A program made the translations under genes and the position numbers. This document shows positions 26,670 through 36,068 of a DNA stretch of 64,000 bases, one piece after another. Origin of the DNA: Saccharibacillus sp. O23 (GTDB taxonomy: Bacteria; Bacillota; Bacilli; Paenibacillales; Paenibacillaceae); the NCBI RefSeq assembly GCF_002205895.1, contig NZ_NJDE01000008.1, positions 266,475 through 330,474 on the forward strand. The letters run 5' to 3'. The notes beneath the pieces are model-generated. The model was not told the origin of the DNA. It saw nothing but the letters and a program-made list of their open reading frames with translations, and did no database searches. The stretch's first letter is position 1. Each line of letters begins with the position of its first letter.

Positions 26670-27371
26670 CTAAGATTCCTGCATCTCCGACGGCAGCTCC
26701 ATCTTCCGCGCCAGCATATCTTCGCGCAGCGTCGCCCACTGCTCGCGCGACGCCCGGATCATGCCGGCGTCCATGATCCGCTGATCGTGAATGACGCGCG
26801 AGAACCAGCGCACCGCTTCGTTGAATTCGCCCAGTCGGCGGCACAGCTCGCCGATCAGATACATCAATCGGGCATCGCTCGGCCCGGCCGCTTCCGTCTC
26901 GTACACGCGAATGTACGAATCGCGCGCGAATCCCACGAAGCGGCGTTCCTGCTCTTCGTTCTCCGCATAGCGGTACAGCCAAGCGATATGATGCAGCAAG
27001 CTGGCGATGATGCGCTCTTTGTCTTGAACGACCTGCGCGCAGATCAAGGCCAGCTTGTACGTTTCCATCGCTTCGTCGAGCGTGCGCTTTCCGCCGTACT
27101 CTTTTTTCTTGGACGAAGCTCCGACTTTCTCTTCGTAACGCTTGCGCTGTTCGGCGCTCAGCTTGGACGCCGAATTTTCCGTAAAAGCAAAGCCGCACTT
27201 CGGACAGACCCGAACGACGTAGAAGTCGGGATTTTCGTTCTTATAATAAGCGCAGAAATCCGTGTCGCGGCGCGTGGTTTGTTTGAAACTCGGCCGTACG
27301 CGGCTGGTCTGGAACGTATTTTCGCAGCATACGCAAACGGCATTCACCTGAAATAGCGGATCGATTTCCAT
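26670..27371 (-). CDS. DUF2225-type protein with zinc-binding cysteines
   Basis: A 233-residue cytosolic protein with two CxxC pairs near the N-terminus (VCVCCENTF about 12-20; VCPKCGFAF about 55-63), likely one zinc site, followed by a helical, TPR-like region (LLHHIAWLYRYAENEEQE, LIGELCRRLGEFNEAVRWF). This matches the conserved DUF2225 family of Bacilli, whose function is unknown. ATG 27371 (MEIDPLFQV) follows AGAGGG; longer starts are unsupported. Confidence 0.8.
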   Translation of the reverse strand: MEIDPLFQVNAVCVCCENTFQTSRVRPSFKQTTRRDTDFCAYYKNENPDFYVVRVCPKCGFAFTENSASKLSAEQRKRYEEKVGASSKKKEYGGKRTLDEAMETYKLALICAQVVQDKERIIASLLHHIAWLYRYAENEEQERRFVGFARDSYIRVYETEAAGPSDARLMYLIGELCRRLGEFNEAVRWFSRVIHDQRIMDAGMIRASREQWATLREDMLARKMELPSEMQES

Positions 27372-27457
27372 AATAGCAAGCCCTCTTTCTTCTCTCTTAT
27401 GCTTCAGGGGGAATAGGCCGGGTGACAAATGAACAGGCAGGCGGTTAACGCCGGCCG

Positions 27458-27835
27458 TTACGGGGTATTGACGAAATGATAAGCCGGGCCGCGAAGCCTT
27501 GCGATGACGAATTCGCGCAGTTCGTCTTCGACGCCGCTTTCTTGCAGCGCGGCATTCATGCAGGCCAACCAGGCGTCCGCGCGTTCGTTCGTTACGGGAA
27601 AACGCATATGACGTGCCCGCATCATCGGATGTCCGTGCAGATCCGAATACAACGTCGGACCGCCGAAGAACTGCGTCAGAAATTGATGCTGGCGCTCGAT
27701 GACCGGCTGAATATCTTCGGGAAACAACGGCGCGAGCAGCGGTTCCTGCACGACCTTTCCGTAAAAAGTCTCGATGATGCTGCGCAGGCCGGCCGACTCG
27801 CCGAGCTGCTCGTAAATCGTTTGTCCGGGGTTCAT
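27458..27835 (-). CDS. Group II truncated hemoglobin
   Basis: A 125-residue heme protein of the trHbO class (YjbI-like). The proximal His is in RARHMRFPV; the B-helix FYGKVV, LYSDLHGHPMM and the Trp in ADAWLACM fit the group II pattern. Such globins bind oxygen or peroxide and are linked to oxidative or nitrosative stress. The ATG giving MNPGQTIYEQ (27835) is the family-consistent start. Monocistronic here; in Bacillus the homologue often neighbours stress regulators, which is not seen. Confidence 0.9.
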   Translation of the reverse strand: MNPGQTIYEQLGESAGLRSIIETFYGKVVQEPLLAPLFPEDIQPVIERQHQFLTQFFGGPTLYSDLHGHPMMRARHMRFPVTNERADAWLACMNAALQESGVEDELREFVIARLRGPAYHFVNTP

Positions 27836-28066
27836 GTCTACTTCCCTGCTTTCCGCATCCGCGATCTTTGGCGCAACCCGACCGCGCTCCCGACGGGAGC
27901 TTCCGGCAAGCTGCACTCTTGTATTATAGCAAAATCTCGGCATCGAAAACCGCGGCTTTCGACCGTTTATGCAAAAACAAAAAAGCGTCGGGCTATGCCC
28001 GCCGCTCGAAAAAATGCGCGTATCCGTCCCCCGGAACCCGCGCCGCCCGAAATCGGGCGATGCCTC

Positions 28067-28162
28067 TTAATATCCGCTCCATTCCTCTTCGCCCGGCTGA
28101 TCGAGAGAAACGCGGATGACGTAGACAAAAGCGCATACCATGATCGCCGTAATAATACTCAT
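28067..28162 (-). CDS. 31-residue single-helix membrane peptide
   Basis: Encodes MSIITAIMVCAFVYVIRVSL plus an acidic tail DQPGEEEWSGY. One hydrophobic helix with one Cys is followed by a charged end. GGAGTG lies eight bases before the ATG at 28162. The coding potential is modest because of its size, but start signal and composition are convincing for a small membrane protein. Function unknown. Confidence 0.5.
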   Translation of the reverse strand: MSIITAIMVCAFVYVIRVSLDQPGEEEWSGY

Positions 28163-28453
28163 TGTGACCACTCCGTCCGTCTCAAATTAAAGGACAACCT
28201 GCCGACATTCGGTAAATGTAATCCGCCAAAAGGCCGGAATAGAGTTTGGTTTTTTTATTCTATCACAGTTTTTCAAAAAATAAAGCCATTTTGCAACCGC
28301 TTTCCCCTAATGATTCAGGATGATTGACCCGTAAAAAAGTTTTATGCGCCGTCCGGGTGTGCGACCTGCCCCGACATGTTAAAATGGACGGGAACAGTCC
28401 CGGCAGGATCGCCGGCCGCACAGCCAAACTCCGAGCAAAGGAGCGTTCGACCA

Positions 28454-29254
28454 TTGAAATATTACGTATTGGACCGCGGCGACCAGCTGTCGATCGACTT
28501 AAGCCAGCAATTTCATAAACTCGCCGCCGAAAAAGGCTTCGAAATGGACTCCGAAACGCCCGAGATCGTCATCTCGATCGGCGGAGACGGCACCATGCTG
28601 CATGCGTTTCACTCGTTTATCGACCGGATTCCGGATATCGCTTTCGTCGGCGTGCATACGGGCCATTTGGGCTTCTACGCCGATTGGAAAGCCGATGACC
28701 TGTCCGCGCTGATCGACTTCATGTCGGGCGCGGGCGACAGCGGCCTCGGGCCGAAGATCGTCAAATACCCGCTGCTCGAACTCGAACTCGAGCGGCGGTC
28801 CGGCACTTCGATCCATACCGTGCTGAACGAATTCGCGATCAAAGGCGCCGAAGCGACGATGGTCGTGCAGATCGATATCAACGACGAGATTTTCGAGATG
28901 TTCCGCGGCGACGGCATCTGCGTATCGACGCCGTCCGGCAGCACCGCTTATAATCGCGGTCTCGGCGGCGCGATCATGCATCCGACGCTCGAAGCGCTCC
29001 AGATCGCGGAGATCGCCTCGATCAACAACCGCGTATTCCGGACGCTCGGCTCGCCGCTCGTGCTGCCCAAGCACCATCACTGCGACATCTATTCGCGCAA
29101 AGAGCAGCGGCTGCTGCTGACGATGGACCATCGCGTGCTGAGCATCGACGATCTGGTTTCCGTACGCTGCCGCGTCTCGAGCCAGAAGATCAGTTTCGCC
29201 CGCTATCGCCCGTTCCCGTTCTGGAATCGGGTACGCGAAGCGTTTTTGGGTTAG
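28454..29254 (+). CDS. nadK: NAD kinase
   Basis: Phosphorylates NAD to NADP. The GGDGT motif is in VISIGGDGTMLHAF near residue 42, and the second conserved glycine-rich element is GICVSTPSGSTAYN. The start is TTG at 28454 (M-KYYVLDRGDQ), nine bases after AAAGGAG; 266 residues is normal for the short Bacillus-type enzyme. The product supports NADPH-linked functions such as zwf elsewhere in the window, but there is no operon link. Confidence 0.93.
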   Translation: MKYYVLDRGDQLSIDLSQQFHKLAAEKGFEMDSETPEIVISIGGDGTMLHAFHSFIDRIPDIAFVGVHTGHLGFYADWKADDLSALIDFMSGAGDSGLGPKIVKYPLLELELERRSGTSIHTVLNEFAIKGAEATMVVQIDINDEIFEMFRGDGICVSTPSGSTAYNRGLGGAIMHPTLEALQIAEIASINNRVFRTLGSPLVLPKHHHCDIYSRKEQRLLLTMDHRVLSIDDLVSVRCRVSSQKISFARYRPFPFWNRVREAFLG

Positions 29255-29297
29255 TCGTTACGGGCCGCTGAGCGCAGCCTATTTCCTTGCAAGCACG

Positions 29298-29376
29298 CAA
29301 AAAAGCGGCTGCTCCGGGAAACAAGGTCATCCGTTTAACACGCGATGATCTTGCTCCGAAGCGAGCCGCTTTTTGT
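29298..29376. terminator. Long bidirectional terminator after nadK
   Basis: AAAAAGCGGCT and AGCCGCTTTTT arms enclose a further paired region (CAAGGTCATC with GATGATCTTG). It separates nadK from the convergent yutD-like gene. Confidence 0.8.
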
Positions 29377-29416
29377 CGCATTCGTTTAACGATCCGATTG
29401 ATCGACCTGATGGCGA

Positions 29417-30214
29417 TTACTTCGCCGTTTCCTGATCCGGACGCTGGCCGCCCGAATTCGAAGCGTTCGGCGTCGACGCGTTCTCGCGCCGTTCGTTCCC
29501 GCCTTCGCGGCGCTGGGCCTGACGGTTCTCGCCGCCGCGATCTTCGCGTTTGCGGTTGCGATGGTGGTGATGATTGTTGGATTCGCCGCCGGACGCTTTC
29601 GCTTTGTCCTTGTCGCGTTCGCGGCCCGTATTTCCCGAGTTCGAATGTTCGCGGTTCGGTCGTTCGCCGCGATTCGCGTGCTTTTTGCCCGATTGGCCCT
29701 GCGTCTGATTCTTGTCGCGCGGTTCGCGTTCGTTATTGTCCTGCGAGCGTTCGCCGCGCGCGTTCTTCGTTTCCCGATCGCCGCGCCCGCGCTGCTCTTT
29801 GCGTTCTTTCGCCGCCGGATGTTCGCGCTGATCTTTGGCCGCTTCCTGCGGCTTGGACGACGTGCGGTATTCCCGAGGTTCGTTGACGATCCCGAGATCC
29901 GGATACGACGCCGCTTCTTCCGGGTCTTTGACGTCGCGCAGATCTTTCACCTTGCGAAGCACGAAGTACGCGCAGCCGAAGTTGCAGTGCTCCGTGATAT
30001 AGTCCGTCGTAAACGAAAATTGGGATTCTTTCGCGGTCTTGGGCTGTCCGTCGCGGTACATGCCTTTGAGCCGAAGTTGATTGTAACCCCAATCCCCGAC
30101 GATGTAATCGTAACGTTCCAAGATCTCGCTGTATCGGCTCCGAAACACTTCCGGATTCCAGCCGTTCTTGTGGTTGATCATGACTTCATAGACTTTGCCG
30201 CCGATTTGAAACAA
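29417..30214 (-). CDS. YutD-family protein with disordered basic tail
   Basis: 265 residues. The first 100 match the YutD family (YEVMINHKNGWNPEVFRSRYS, YIVGDWGYNQLRLKGMY, HCNFGCAYFVLRK). The remainder, about 165 residues, is low-complexity, rich in Arg, Lys, Glu, Gln, Asn and a HHHH run, and probably disordered with nucleic-acid affinity (inference). The start is TTG at 30214, seven bases after GGGAGGGG. The gene does not change codon bias across the junction, so the tail looks genuine and not a frame error. Confidence 0.8.
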   Translation of the reverse strand: MFQIGGKVYEVMINHKNGWNPEVFRSRYSEILERYDYIVGDWGYNQLRLKGMYRDGQPKTAKESQFSFTTDYITEHCNFGCAYFVLRKVKDLRDVKDPEEAASYPDLGIVNEPREYRTSSKPQEAAKDQREHPAAKERKEQRGRGDRETKNARGERSQDNNEREPRDKNQTQGQSGKKHANRGERPNREHSNSGNTGRERDKDKAKASGGESNNHHHHRNRKREDRGGENRQAQRREGGNERRENASTPNASNSGGQRPDQETAK

Positions 30215-30391
30215 CTAATTCCCCTCCCCTGCCGAAACGATCGCTGTCGAAAAACTGTATATGGTCTTGTCTCTAACCTGAAAATGGCAAAACGATAATC
30301 GAATAAAACGATTTTGAAACTATCCCCATTATAACGAGACCCGTGCAAAAAACCAATGATATTAAGGATAAGTTTCCTTCGGCACCCCGCG

Positions 30392-31261
30392 TCACGGCCC
30401 GATTCGGCTGCGATATTCTCTCGGAGACACCCCGGTAATCCGTTTGAAGACGCGCGAAAAATAAAACATGTCTTTATACCCTAACCGTTCGCCGATCTCT
30501 TTGACGCTCATATCCGTGTTCAGCAAAATGTTGCCCGCTTCCGCCGTTCGCAGCCGATGCACGAATTCGTTGAACGGATAGCCGGTATACTCCTGCACGA
30601 TCCGGCGGAGCGTCGAGACCGAGACATGATGGCGGGCCGCCATATCCCCCACGGTCGGCGGCAGATGGAGCAGGCTCTGAAGATCTTCGACGACCGCCTG
30701 CGCCAGACGTTCTCTCGGCTGCTGACCGCGTCCGTCGTTGCCGGACACCAGTTCGTAGAGAAAACTTTCCAGCTGCAGCGCTACCCGATCCAGATTGTCC
30801 GGCGTCCCGCTCTCGATCAGCCGCAGCATATTTTCCATCCGTTGAAGCAGCAGCTCGTCGGTCCGCACCCGATGGACCTGACCGTTCGGAAAAAACCAAT
30901 CTCTCAGCCACTCGCCGACCCGATCTCCTTTGACCGTAAAATAATATTCGTCCCAATGCGCTTCCGGGTCCGGACCGTAAGCGAATTCGGCGCCGGGATA
31001 GAGACAGAACCACGATCCCGCGCGTACGCGCTGCACGTCGCCTCCGTCCACCCGATACGTCCCTTGTCCGCCCGTGATCACCACGATCGCCCAATGCTGA
31101 AACGTCGCTTTCTCACGCCGCGGCGTTCGCCCCGGCAGATGGCCCGCGTTGACCAACGTGAGCGAAGTAATGCGCAGCCGGGCCGGATCGACCGAAGGCG
31201 TCAGAACGCGAATCGGGCTTCGGCTGATCGTATAGTCCATATACTGAGACATTCTGCACAT
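30392..31261 (-). CDS. AraC-family regulator
   Basis: A 289-residue regulator with an N-terminal cupin-like sensor (about 35-135; HWAIVVITGGQGTYRVDGG) and a C-terminal AraC DNA-binding domain (about 190-289; VSVSTLRRIVQEYTGYPFNEF and VKEIGERLGYKDMFYFSRVFK). It is divergent from the dehydrogenase/isomerase operon starting at 31358, its likely target. AAGGAG lies three bases before the first ATG and twelve before an in-frame ATG at 31252, so the exact start is open. Confidence 0.87.
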   Translation of the reverse strand: MCRMSQYMDYTISRSPIRVLTPSVDPARLRITSLTLVNAGHLPGRTPRREKATFQHWAIVVITGGQGTYRVDGGDVQRVRAGSWFCLYPGAEFAYGPDPEAHWDEYYFTVKGDRVGEWLRDWFFPNGQVHRVRTDELLLQRMENMLRLIESGTPDNLDRVALQLESFLYELVSGNDGRGQQPRERLAQAVVEDLQSLLHLPPTVGDMAARHHVSVSTLRRIVQEYTGYPFNEFVHRLRTAEAGNILLNTDMSVKEIGERLGYKDMFYFSRVFKRITGVSPREYRSRIGP

Positions 31262-31357
31262 TCTCTCCTTCTATTCGCTGTGCTAAATTAGACGTATCCT
31301 TTGCATCCTGTTTGAACAAATATAACATATCCGTTACCAGAGAGGATGAATTTCAGT

Positions 31358-32431
31358 ATGGAAAAAGTACGAGTCGGCCTGATCGGCTGCGGTTCCATCT
31401 CTGACGCCCACCTTCAGGCTTATGCGGCCAATCCGCAGGTCAAGTTGGTCGCGGTCTGCGATCTGAACGCGGAACGCGCGCGCGCCGCGGCGTCCAAATA
31501 CGAAATCGCCGGCGTCTACGGCGACTACGACGAGCTGCTTGCCGACCCCGGCATCGACGCGGTCAGCGTATGTACTTGGAACAATTCCCACGCCGAGATC
31601 AGCATCGCGGCGCTGCGCGCGGGCAAACACGTGCTCTGCGAGAAGCCGCTGTGCAAAACGGTCGACGAAGCGCTGGCGATCGAGCAGGCCGTCCGGGAAA
31701 CGGGCAAAATCCTTCAAGTCGGTTACGTTCGCCGTCATGCTTCCAATATCGACGTGCTCAAACGTTTTATCGACGCGGGCGATCTGGGCGGCATCTATTA
31801 TGCCAAAGCCAGCTTGATCCGCAGACTGGGCAACCCGGGCGGCTGGTTCGCGGATCTCGAACGTTCCGGCGGCGGACCGCTGATCGATATCGGCGTTCAC
31901 GTCATCGACCTGTGCTGGTATCTGATGGGCAAACCCAAAGCGGTGTCCGTCAGCGGCAATACGTATCGCAAACTCGGCAACCGTTCCCATATCGAAAATT
32001 ATTCGTATTATCAGGCGGCGGATTTCGATCCGTCGGTAAATACGGTCGAAGATATGGCGAACGCGCTGATCCGGTTCGAGAACGGTGCTTCGCTCATGGT
32101 CGACGTCAGTTTCTCGCTGCATGCCCGCAAAGATTCGGCGCAGATCTCGATCTTCGGCGAAAAAGGCGGAGCCGAGATCGAACCTGCCCTCGCGATCACG
32201 GCCGAGCGGCATAATACGATCCTGAACGTCGATCCGCAGCTGACGACGCCGGGCTTCGACTTTATGGACGCGTTCGGCAGAGAAATCTCCCATTTCGCGA
32301 AGCTCTGCCGGGGCGAAGCCGAGAACTTATGTCCGGTGGAAGACGGCGTAGAGATGATTCGCCTGTTGAACGCGGTGTACCGTTCGGCGGAAGAAGGTCG
32401 CGAGATTCGTTTGGACGGCGCGGATCGCTAA
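31358..32431 (+). CDS. Gfo/Idh/MocA-family dehydrogenase
   Basis: A 357-residue NAD(P)-dependent sugar or polyol dehydrogenase. The Rossmann motif GLIGCGSISDAH is near the N-terminus, EKPLCK about residue 95 supplies the catalytic Lys, and LIDIGVHVIDLCWYL with a conserved Asp and His forms the active site. ATG 31358 (MEKVRVG) is preferred over the ATG at 31346, which directly abuts GAGAGG. First gene of a three-gene operon with two TIM-barrel isomerases, under a divergent AraC regulator. Confidence 0.9.
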   Translation: MEKVRVGLIGCGSISDAHLQAYAANPQVKLVAVCDLNAERARAAASKYEIAGVYGDYDELLADPGIDAVSVCTWNNSHAEISIAALRAGKHVLCEKPLCKTVDEALAIEQAVRETGKILQVGYVRRHASNIDVLKRFIDAGDLGGIYYAKASLIRRLGNPGGWFADLERSGGGPLIDIGVHVIDLCWYLMGKPKAVSVSGNTYRKLGNRSHIENYSYYQAADFDPSVNTVEDMANALIRFENGASLMVDVSFSLHARKDSAQISIFGEKGGAEIEPALAITAERHNTILNVDPQLTTPGFDFMDAFGREISHFAKLCRGEAENLCPVEDGVEMIRLLNAVYRSAEEGREIRLDGADR

Positions 32432-32486
32432 GCGGAACGATCGACGTACATCCCTTATCCAAGTCCTAATTTAAGGAGGAATACTT

Positions 32487-33395
32487 ATGGCTTCGAAACT
32501 CGGATTGACCAACAAGATCGGCGTGATCGTCGACAGTTTCGGCATCGGCGTTACGGAAGGCCTCAAGAAAGCCCGGGAAGTCGGCGCGGACGGCGTGCAG
32601 ATCTATGCCGTCGACGGCGAGATGGACCCGGCGGTGCTGATCGGAAGCAAACGCGGCGAGCTGCGCAAGGTCATCGACGGTCTCGGTCTGGAGATCTCGG
32701 CGCTGTGCGGCGATCTGGCCGGCCACGGCTTCCAAGACGCCTCGGTCAACGCGGAGAAGATCGAGAAGTCCAAACGCATCTTGGATCTGGCGCTCGATCT
32801 CGGCACCAACATCGTGACCACGCATATCGGCATCGTGCCGGAAGACCGCAGCGGCCCGATCTACGACGCGATGCAGCGGGCGTGCCGGGAACTGAGCGAA
32901 TACGCGAGCAGCCTGAACGCCTTTTTCGCGATCGAGACCGGTCCCGAACCGGCCGCCCATCTCAAAAGCTTCCTCGACACGCTCGGCAGCCGCGGCGTCT
33001 CCGTCAACTTCGATCCGGCCAACATGGTCATGGTCACGGGCGACGATCCGGTACAGGGCGTCTATACGCTCAAAGACTACATCGTGCATACGCACGTCAA
33101 AGACGGCCGCAGACTGCGAATCGTCGATCCTAAGCAGGTCTACGGTTATCTGGGCTACGATAAGATGGATCACGCCGCGATCGCCGATATGGCGGGCGGA
33201 GGCGCGGAAGCCGACTTTATCGAACTGCCGCCGGGCGAAGGCGACGTCGATTTCGACGCTTATTTCAAAGCGCTTCAGGATATCGGCTATGCGGGTTATC
33301 TGACGATCGAACGCGAAGTCGGCGACGATCCAGCTTCGGATATCGCGGGAGCCGTCCGGTTCATCGAGCAGTATCGCGGGGGACTGTCTCTATGA
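32487..33395 (+). CDS. Sugar phosphate isomerase/epimerase (AP endonuclease 2 fold)
   Basis: A 302-residue TIM-barrel protein of the xylose-isomerase-like superfamily. Expected metal-site residues occur in VTTHIGIVP, FAIETGPEP, NFDPANMVM and VHTHVKDGR. It probably isomerises or epimerises the keto-sugar made by the preceding dehydrogenase (inference). AAGGAGG precedes ATG 32487. Its stop overlaps the next start by an ATGA junction. Confidence 0.87.
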   Translation: MASKLGLTNKIGVIVDSFGIGVTEGLKKAREVGADGVQIYAVDGEMDPAVLIGSKRGELRKVIDGLGLEISALCGDLAGHGFQDASVNAEKIEKSKRILDLALDLGTNIVTTHIGIVPEDRSGPIYDAMQRACRELSEYASSLNAFFAIETGPEPAAHLKSFLDTLGSRGVSVNFDPANMVMVTGDDPVQGVYTLKDYIVHTHVKDGRRLRIVDPKQVYGYLGYDKMDHAAIADMAGGGAEADFIELPPGEGDVDFDAYFKALQDIGYAGYLTIEREVGDDPASDIAGAVRFIEQYRGGLSL

Positions 33396-34252
33396 AACTC
33401 GGTATCAGTTCGTACAGCTTGTATCAGGCCATGCAGCAGGGGCGTTTGACGTTGGAAGAAGGTCTGGCGTGGGCGGCCGGAATCGGAGCCGAACATGTCG
33501 AGATCGTGCCGGGACTGGGCTTCGACTTTATCGAAGATCCCGGCTTGGAAGAACGGATCGTCGCCCGCGCCGCGGAATTGTCGCTGGAACTCTCGAATTA
33601 CGCGATCGGCGCGAACTTCGTCACGGACAACGAAGAATTGTACGAAGCGGAGATCGAGCGGGTGCTCTCGGAAGTCGACCGCGCCGCGAGGCTGGGCATC
33701 AAGCTGATGCGCCACGACGTCGCTTCCCGCGAAGACACCTCCGTTCTTCGTTTCAACGAAGACTTGGACAAACTCGCCGCCGCCTGCCGCCGCATCGCCG
33801 ACCACGCGGCCGGACGCGGCATCACGACCAGCGTCGAAAATCACGGCTATTACGTTCAGGCCAGCGACCGCGTGCAGACGCTCGTCCACGCCGTCGACCG
33901 TGCGAATTTCCGGACGACGCTGGACGTCGGCAACTTCGTCTGCGTCGACGAGAATCCGCTGACCGCCGTCCGCAATAATCTGCCGATCGCTTCGATGGTG
34001 CATATCAAAGACTTCTATATCCGTCCTTCCCGCCGCAACCCCGGCGAAGGCTGGTTCCGCAGCGCGGGCGGCAATTACCTGCGCGGCGCGATCGCCGGTC
34101 AAGGCGATCTCGATCTGTACGAGATCCTGTCCGCCGTGAAATCCTCCGGCTACGACGGATTCTTGTCGATCGAATACGAAGGGATGGAAGATTGCCTGCT
34201 GGGCACGAAGATCGCGTTCGATAACGTGCGGCGGATTTGGGACGAAGCGTAA
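33392..34252 (+). CDS. Sugar phosphate isomerase/epimerase (AP endonuclease 2 fold)
   Basis: A 286-residue second isomerase, divergent from its neighbour. Metal-site candidates lie in EHVEIVPGL, TSVENHGYY, TLDVGNFVCVDE and MVHIKDFYI; FLSIEYEGMED closes the barrel. Translationally coupled to the upstream gene (33392-33395 overlap). A terminator follows at 34271. The pair suggests a multistep isomerisation route of inositol or rare-sugar type; the substrate is not identified. Confidence 0.87.
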   Translation: MKLGISSYSLYQAMQQGRLTLEEGLAWAAGIGAEHVEIVPGLGFDFIEDPGLEERIVARAAELSLELSNYAIGANFVTDNEELYEAEIERVLSEVDRAARLGIKLMRHDVASREDTSVLRFNEDLDKLAAACRRIADHAAGRGITTSVENHGYYVQASDRVQTLVHAVDRANFRTTLDVGNFVCVDENPLTAVRNNLPIASMVHIKDFYIRPSRRNPGEGWFRSAGGNYLRGAIAGQGDLDLYEILSAVKSSGYDGFLSIEYEGMEDCLLGTKIAFDNVRRIWDEA

Positions 34253-34270
34253 ACCGAGATACACAGATTG

Positions 34271-34317
34271 CGATCTTTCCCGAGGATACGGGAAAGATCG
34301 TTTTTTTGTTTATTGGC
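34271..34317 (+). terminator. Terminator of the dehydrogenase/isomerase operon
   Basis: CGATCTTTCCCG and CGGGAAAGATCG arms with a short loop, then seven T residues. Confidence 0.92.
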
Positions 34318-34352
34318 ATGAGCATTTCACCATACACTCGCCACATCACTTC

Positions 34353-34404
34353 ATTAAAATTTCATTTAAACAGAATTGACAAGAAATTTTAATAAAGATA
34401 TCAT
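34353..34404 (+). promoter_or_regulatory. MFS/OYE promoter overlapped by an 11-bp inverted repeat
   Basis: TTGACA (34376-34381) and TATCAT (34399-34404) are spaced by 17 bases. The arms ATTAAAATTTC (34353-34363) and GAAATTTTAAT (34383-34393) form a perfect inverted repeat straddling the -35 box, as expected of a repressor operator. About 180 bases of leader follow before the pump gene. Confidence 0.7.
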
Positions 34405-34590
34405 AGACAACTGTAATCTATAATAAAAAGAAGGAGCTGACGAGAGGTTCCAGAGTTAACGAGCTCATTTTTCACGCCGGATTCCTTTACGGATCATGCT
34501 AATAAAATTTTTCGTCTAATCAAAGATAAAAAGAATCCTTAAAGTCCTTGATACAACTCGAACATGTTCAGACAGAACGGAGATGCAGAA

Positions 34591-36021
34591 ATGTCAGACC
34601 ATACAGAAAACAAGCAGACTTATCAAATGATTCCCATCATGGCGGCCCTGCTGCTGAGCGGGTTCGTCGGGATGTTTAACGAAACGGCGCTCAATATCGC
34701 GTTGGCCGACCTTATTGACCTATTTCAGATTTCCAATGCGGCCGGCCAGTGGTTGACTACAGGATACTTATTAACGCTGGGCATACTGCTTCCTATAACG
34801 GGTCTGCTGCTTCAACGGTTTACGATGCGGCAGCTTTTTACCGTTTCGCTCGCCTTTTCGATTACGGGCACGTTGATCGCCATTTTCTCTCCCGGCTTCG
34901 GCATGCTGCTGGTTGCGCGCGTTGTTCAAGCCGCAGGCGTTGCCGTCATGCTGCCTCTGATGTACAGTACGGTACTCATGATCATTCCTCCGGCAAAAAG
35001 AGGCGGCGCATACGGCTTGATCGGATTGGTTCTGGTCGTCGCCCCGGCCGTCGGACCCACGATCTCGGGACTGCTGCTCGAACGATTGGGCTGGCATTGG
35101 ATTTTCATCATCACCCTTCCCGTTCTGTTGGTCTCTTTGCTGATCGGACTTCGGTATCTGCAAAATTTCTCGACGGTTACCAAACCCAAGTTGGATCTGC
35201 TCTCCCTGTGCTTCTCTACGCTCGGATTCGGCGGAATCGTGTTCGCGTTCAGCAGCGCGGGAGAACACGAAGGCGGATTGATCGCGCCTACGGTTCTCGT
35301 TCCTCTTATCGTTGGCGTTTTCGCGCTGTTCGTTTTTATTCGACGGCAGCTGCGCTTGCAGCAGCCTTTGATGGATCTAAGAGCATTTACATACAAAATG
35401 TTCGCTATAGGAGCCATCATGATTTTTTTGAATTTGATCATCATGCTCAGCGCCACGATCATGCTGCCTATGTTTTTGATCCGAAGTCTCGGACTGAATG
35501 CTTTCGAAGCGGGTCTGGTTATGCTGCCCGGAGGAATCGTGAATGCCGTCATGCTGCCGATCATGGGAAAAGTATTCGATAAATACGGTCCCAAATGGGT
35601 CGTTCCGATCGGGATGTCGATGATCGTGGCCGTATTGTGGCTTCTTTCCGGACTTACCGTAGACTCTACTCTGCTTCAAGTCGTGATTCTGCATACCTTT
35701 TTGATGATCGGAATCGCCATGGTATGGATGCCTTCGCAGGCCAACGGGCTCAACCAACTGCCTCCGCAGCTCTACTCGCACGGAAGTGCCATCATGAATA
35801 CGATTCAGCAGTTGGCCGGAGCCATCGGTACGGCGGTCGCGGTCAGCATCATGACGCTGGGCATGAGCGACTATATCAACCGATTTGCCGGTCAATCGAA
35901 TATCGAGGCTTCGGCTGCCGCAACCGGAATCTCGGCAGTATTTACGGTTGCAATCTTTATTGCCGCGGCAGGCCTGATCTGCTCGTTTTTTATCAAGCGG
36001 GTCCATGTATCGAACGTTTAA
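34591..36021 (+). CDS. MFS drug efflux transporter, DHA2 (EmrB/QacA-LmrB) type
   Basis: A 476-residue proton-coupled exporter with about 14 membrane helices. Family motif C-like GLVLVVAPAVGPTISGLLL is near residue 155, and the helix-1 signature LNIALADL near 40. ATG 34591 (MSDHTENKQ) follows CGGAG at normal spacing; the ATG at 34564 has none. It is followed after 47 bases by an old-yellow-enzyme gene, suggesting a joint detoxification unit. No regulator gene is adjacent. Confidence 0.88.
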   Translation: MSDHTENKQTYQMIPIMAALLLSGFVGMFNETALNIALADLIDLFQISNAAGQWLTTGYLLTLGILLPITGLLLQRFTMRQLFTVSLAFSITGTLIAIFSPGFGMLLVARVVQAAGVAVMLPLMYSTVLMIIPPAKRGGAYGLIGLVLVVAPAVGPTISGLLLERLGWHWIFIITLPVLLVSLLIGLRYLQNFSTVTKPKLDLLSLCFSTLGFGGIVFAFSSAGEHEGGLIAPTVLVPLIVGVFALFVFIRRQLRLQQPLMDLRAFTYKMFAIGAIMIFLNLIIMLSATIMLPMFLIRSLGLNAFEAGLVMLPGGIVNAVMLPIMGKVFDKYGPKWVVPIGMSMIVAVLWLLSGLTVDSTLLQVVILHTFLMIGIAMVWMPSQANGLNQLPPQLYSHGSAIMNTIQQLAGAIGTAVAVSIMTLGMSDYINRFAGQSNIEASAAATGISAVFTVAIFIAAAGLICSFFIKRVHVSNV

Positions 36022-36068
36022 AGAATCAGGGCTTTCCCACTTGACCTTTACTTTAGGAGGAAAAATCA

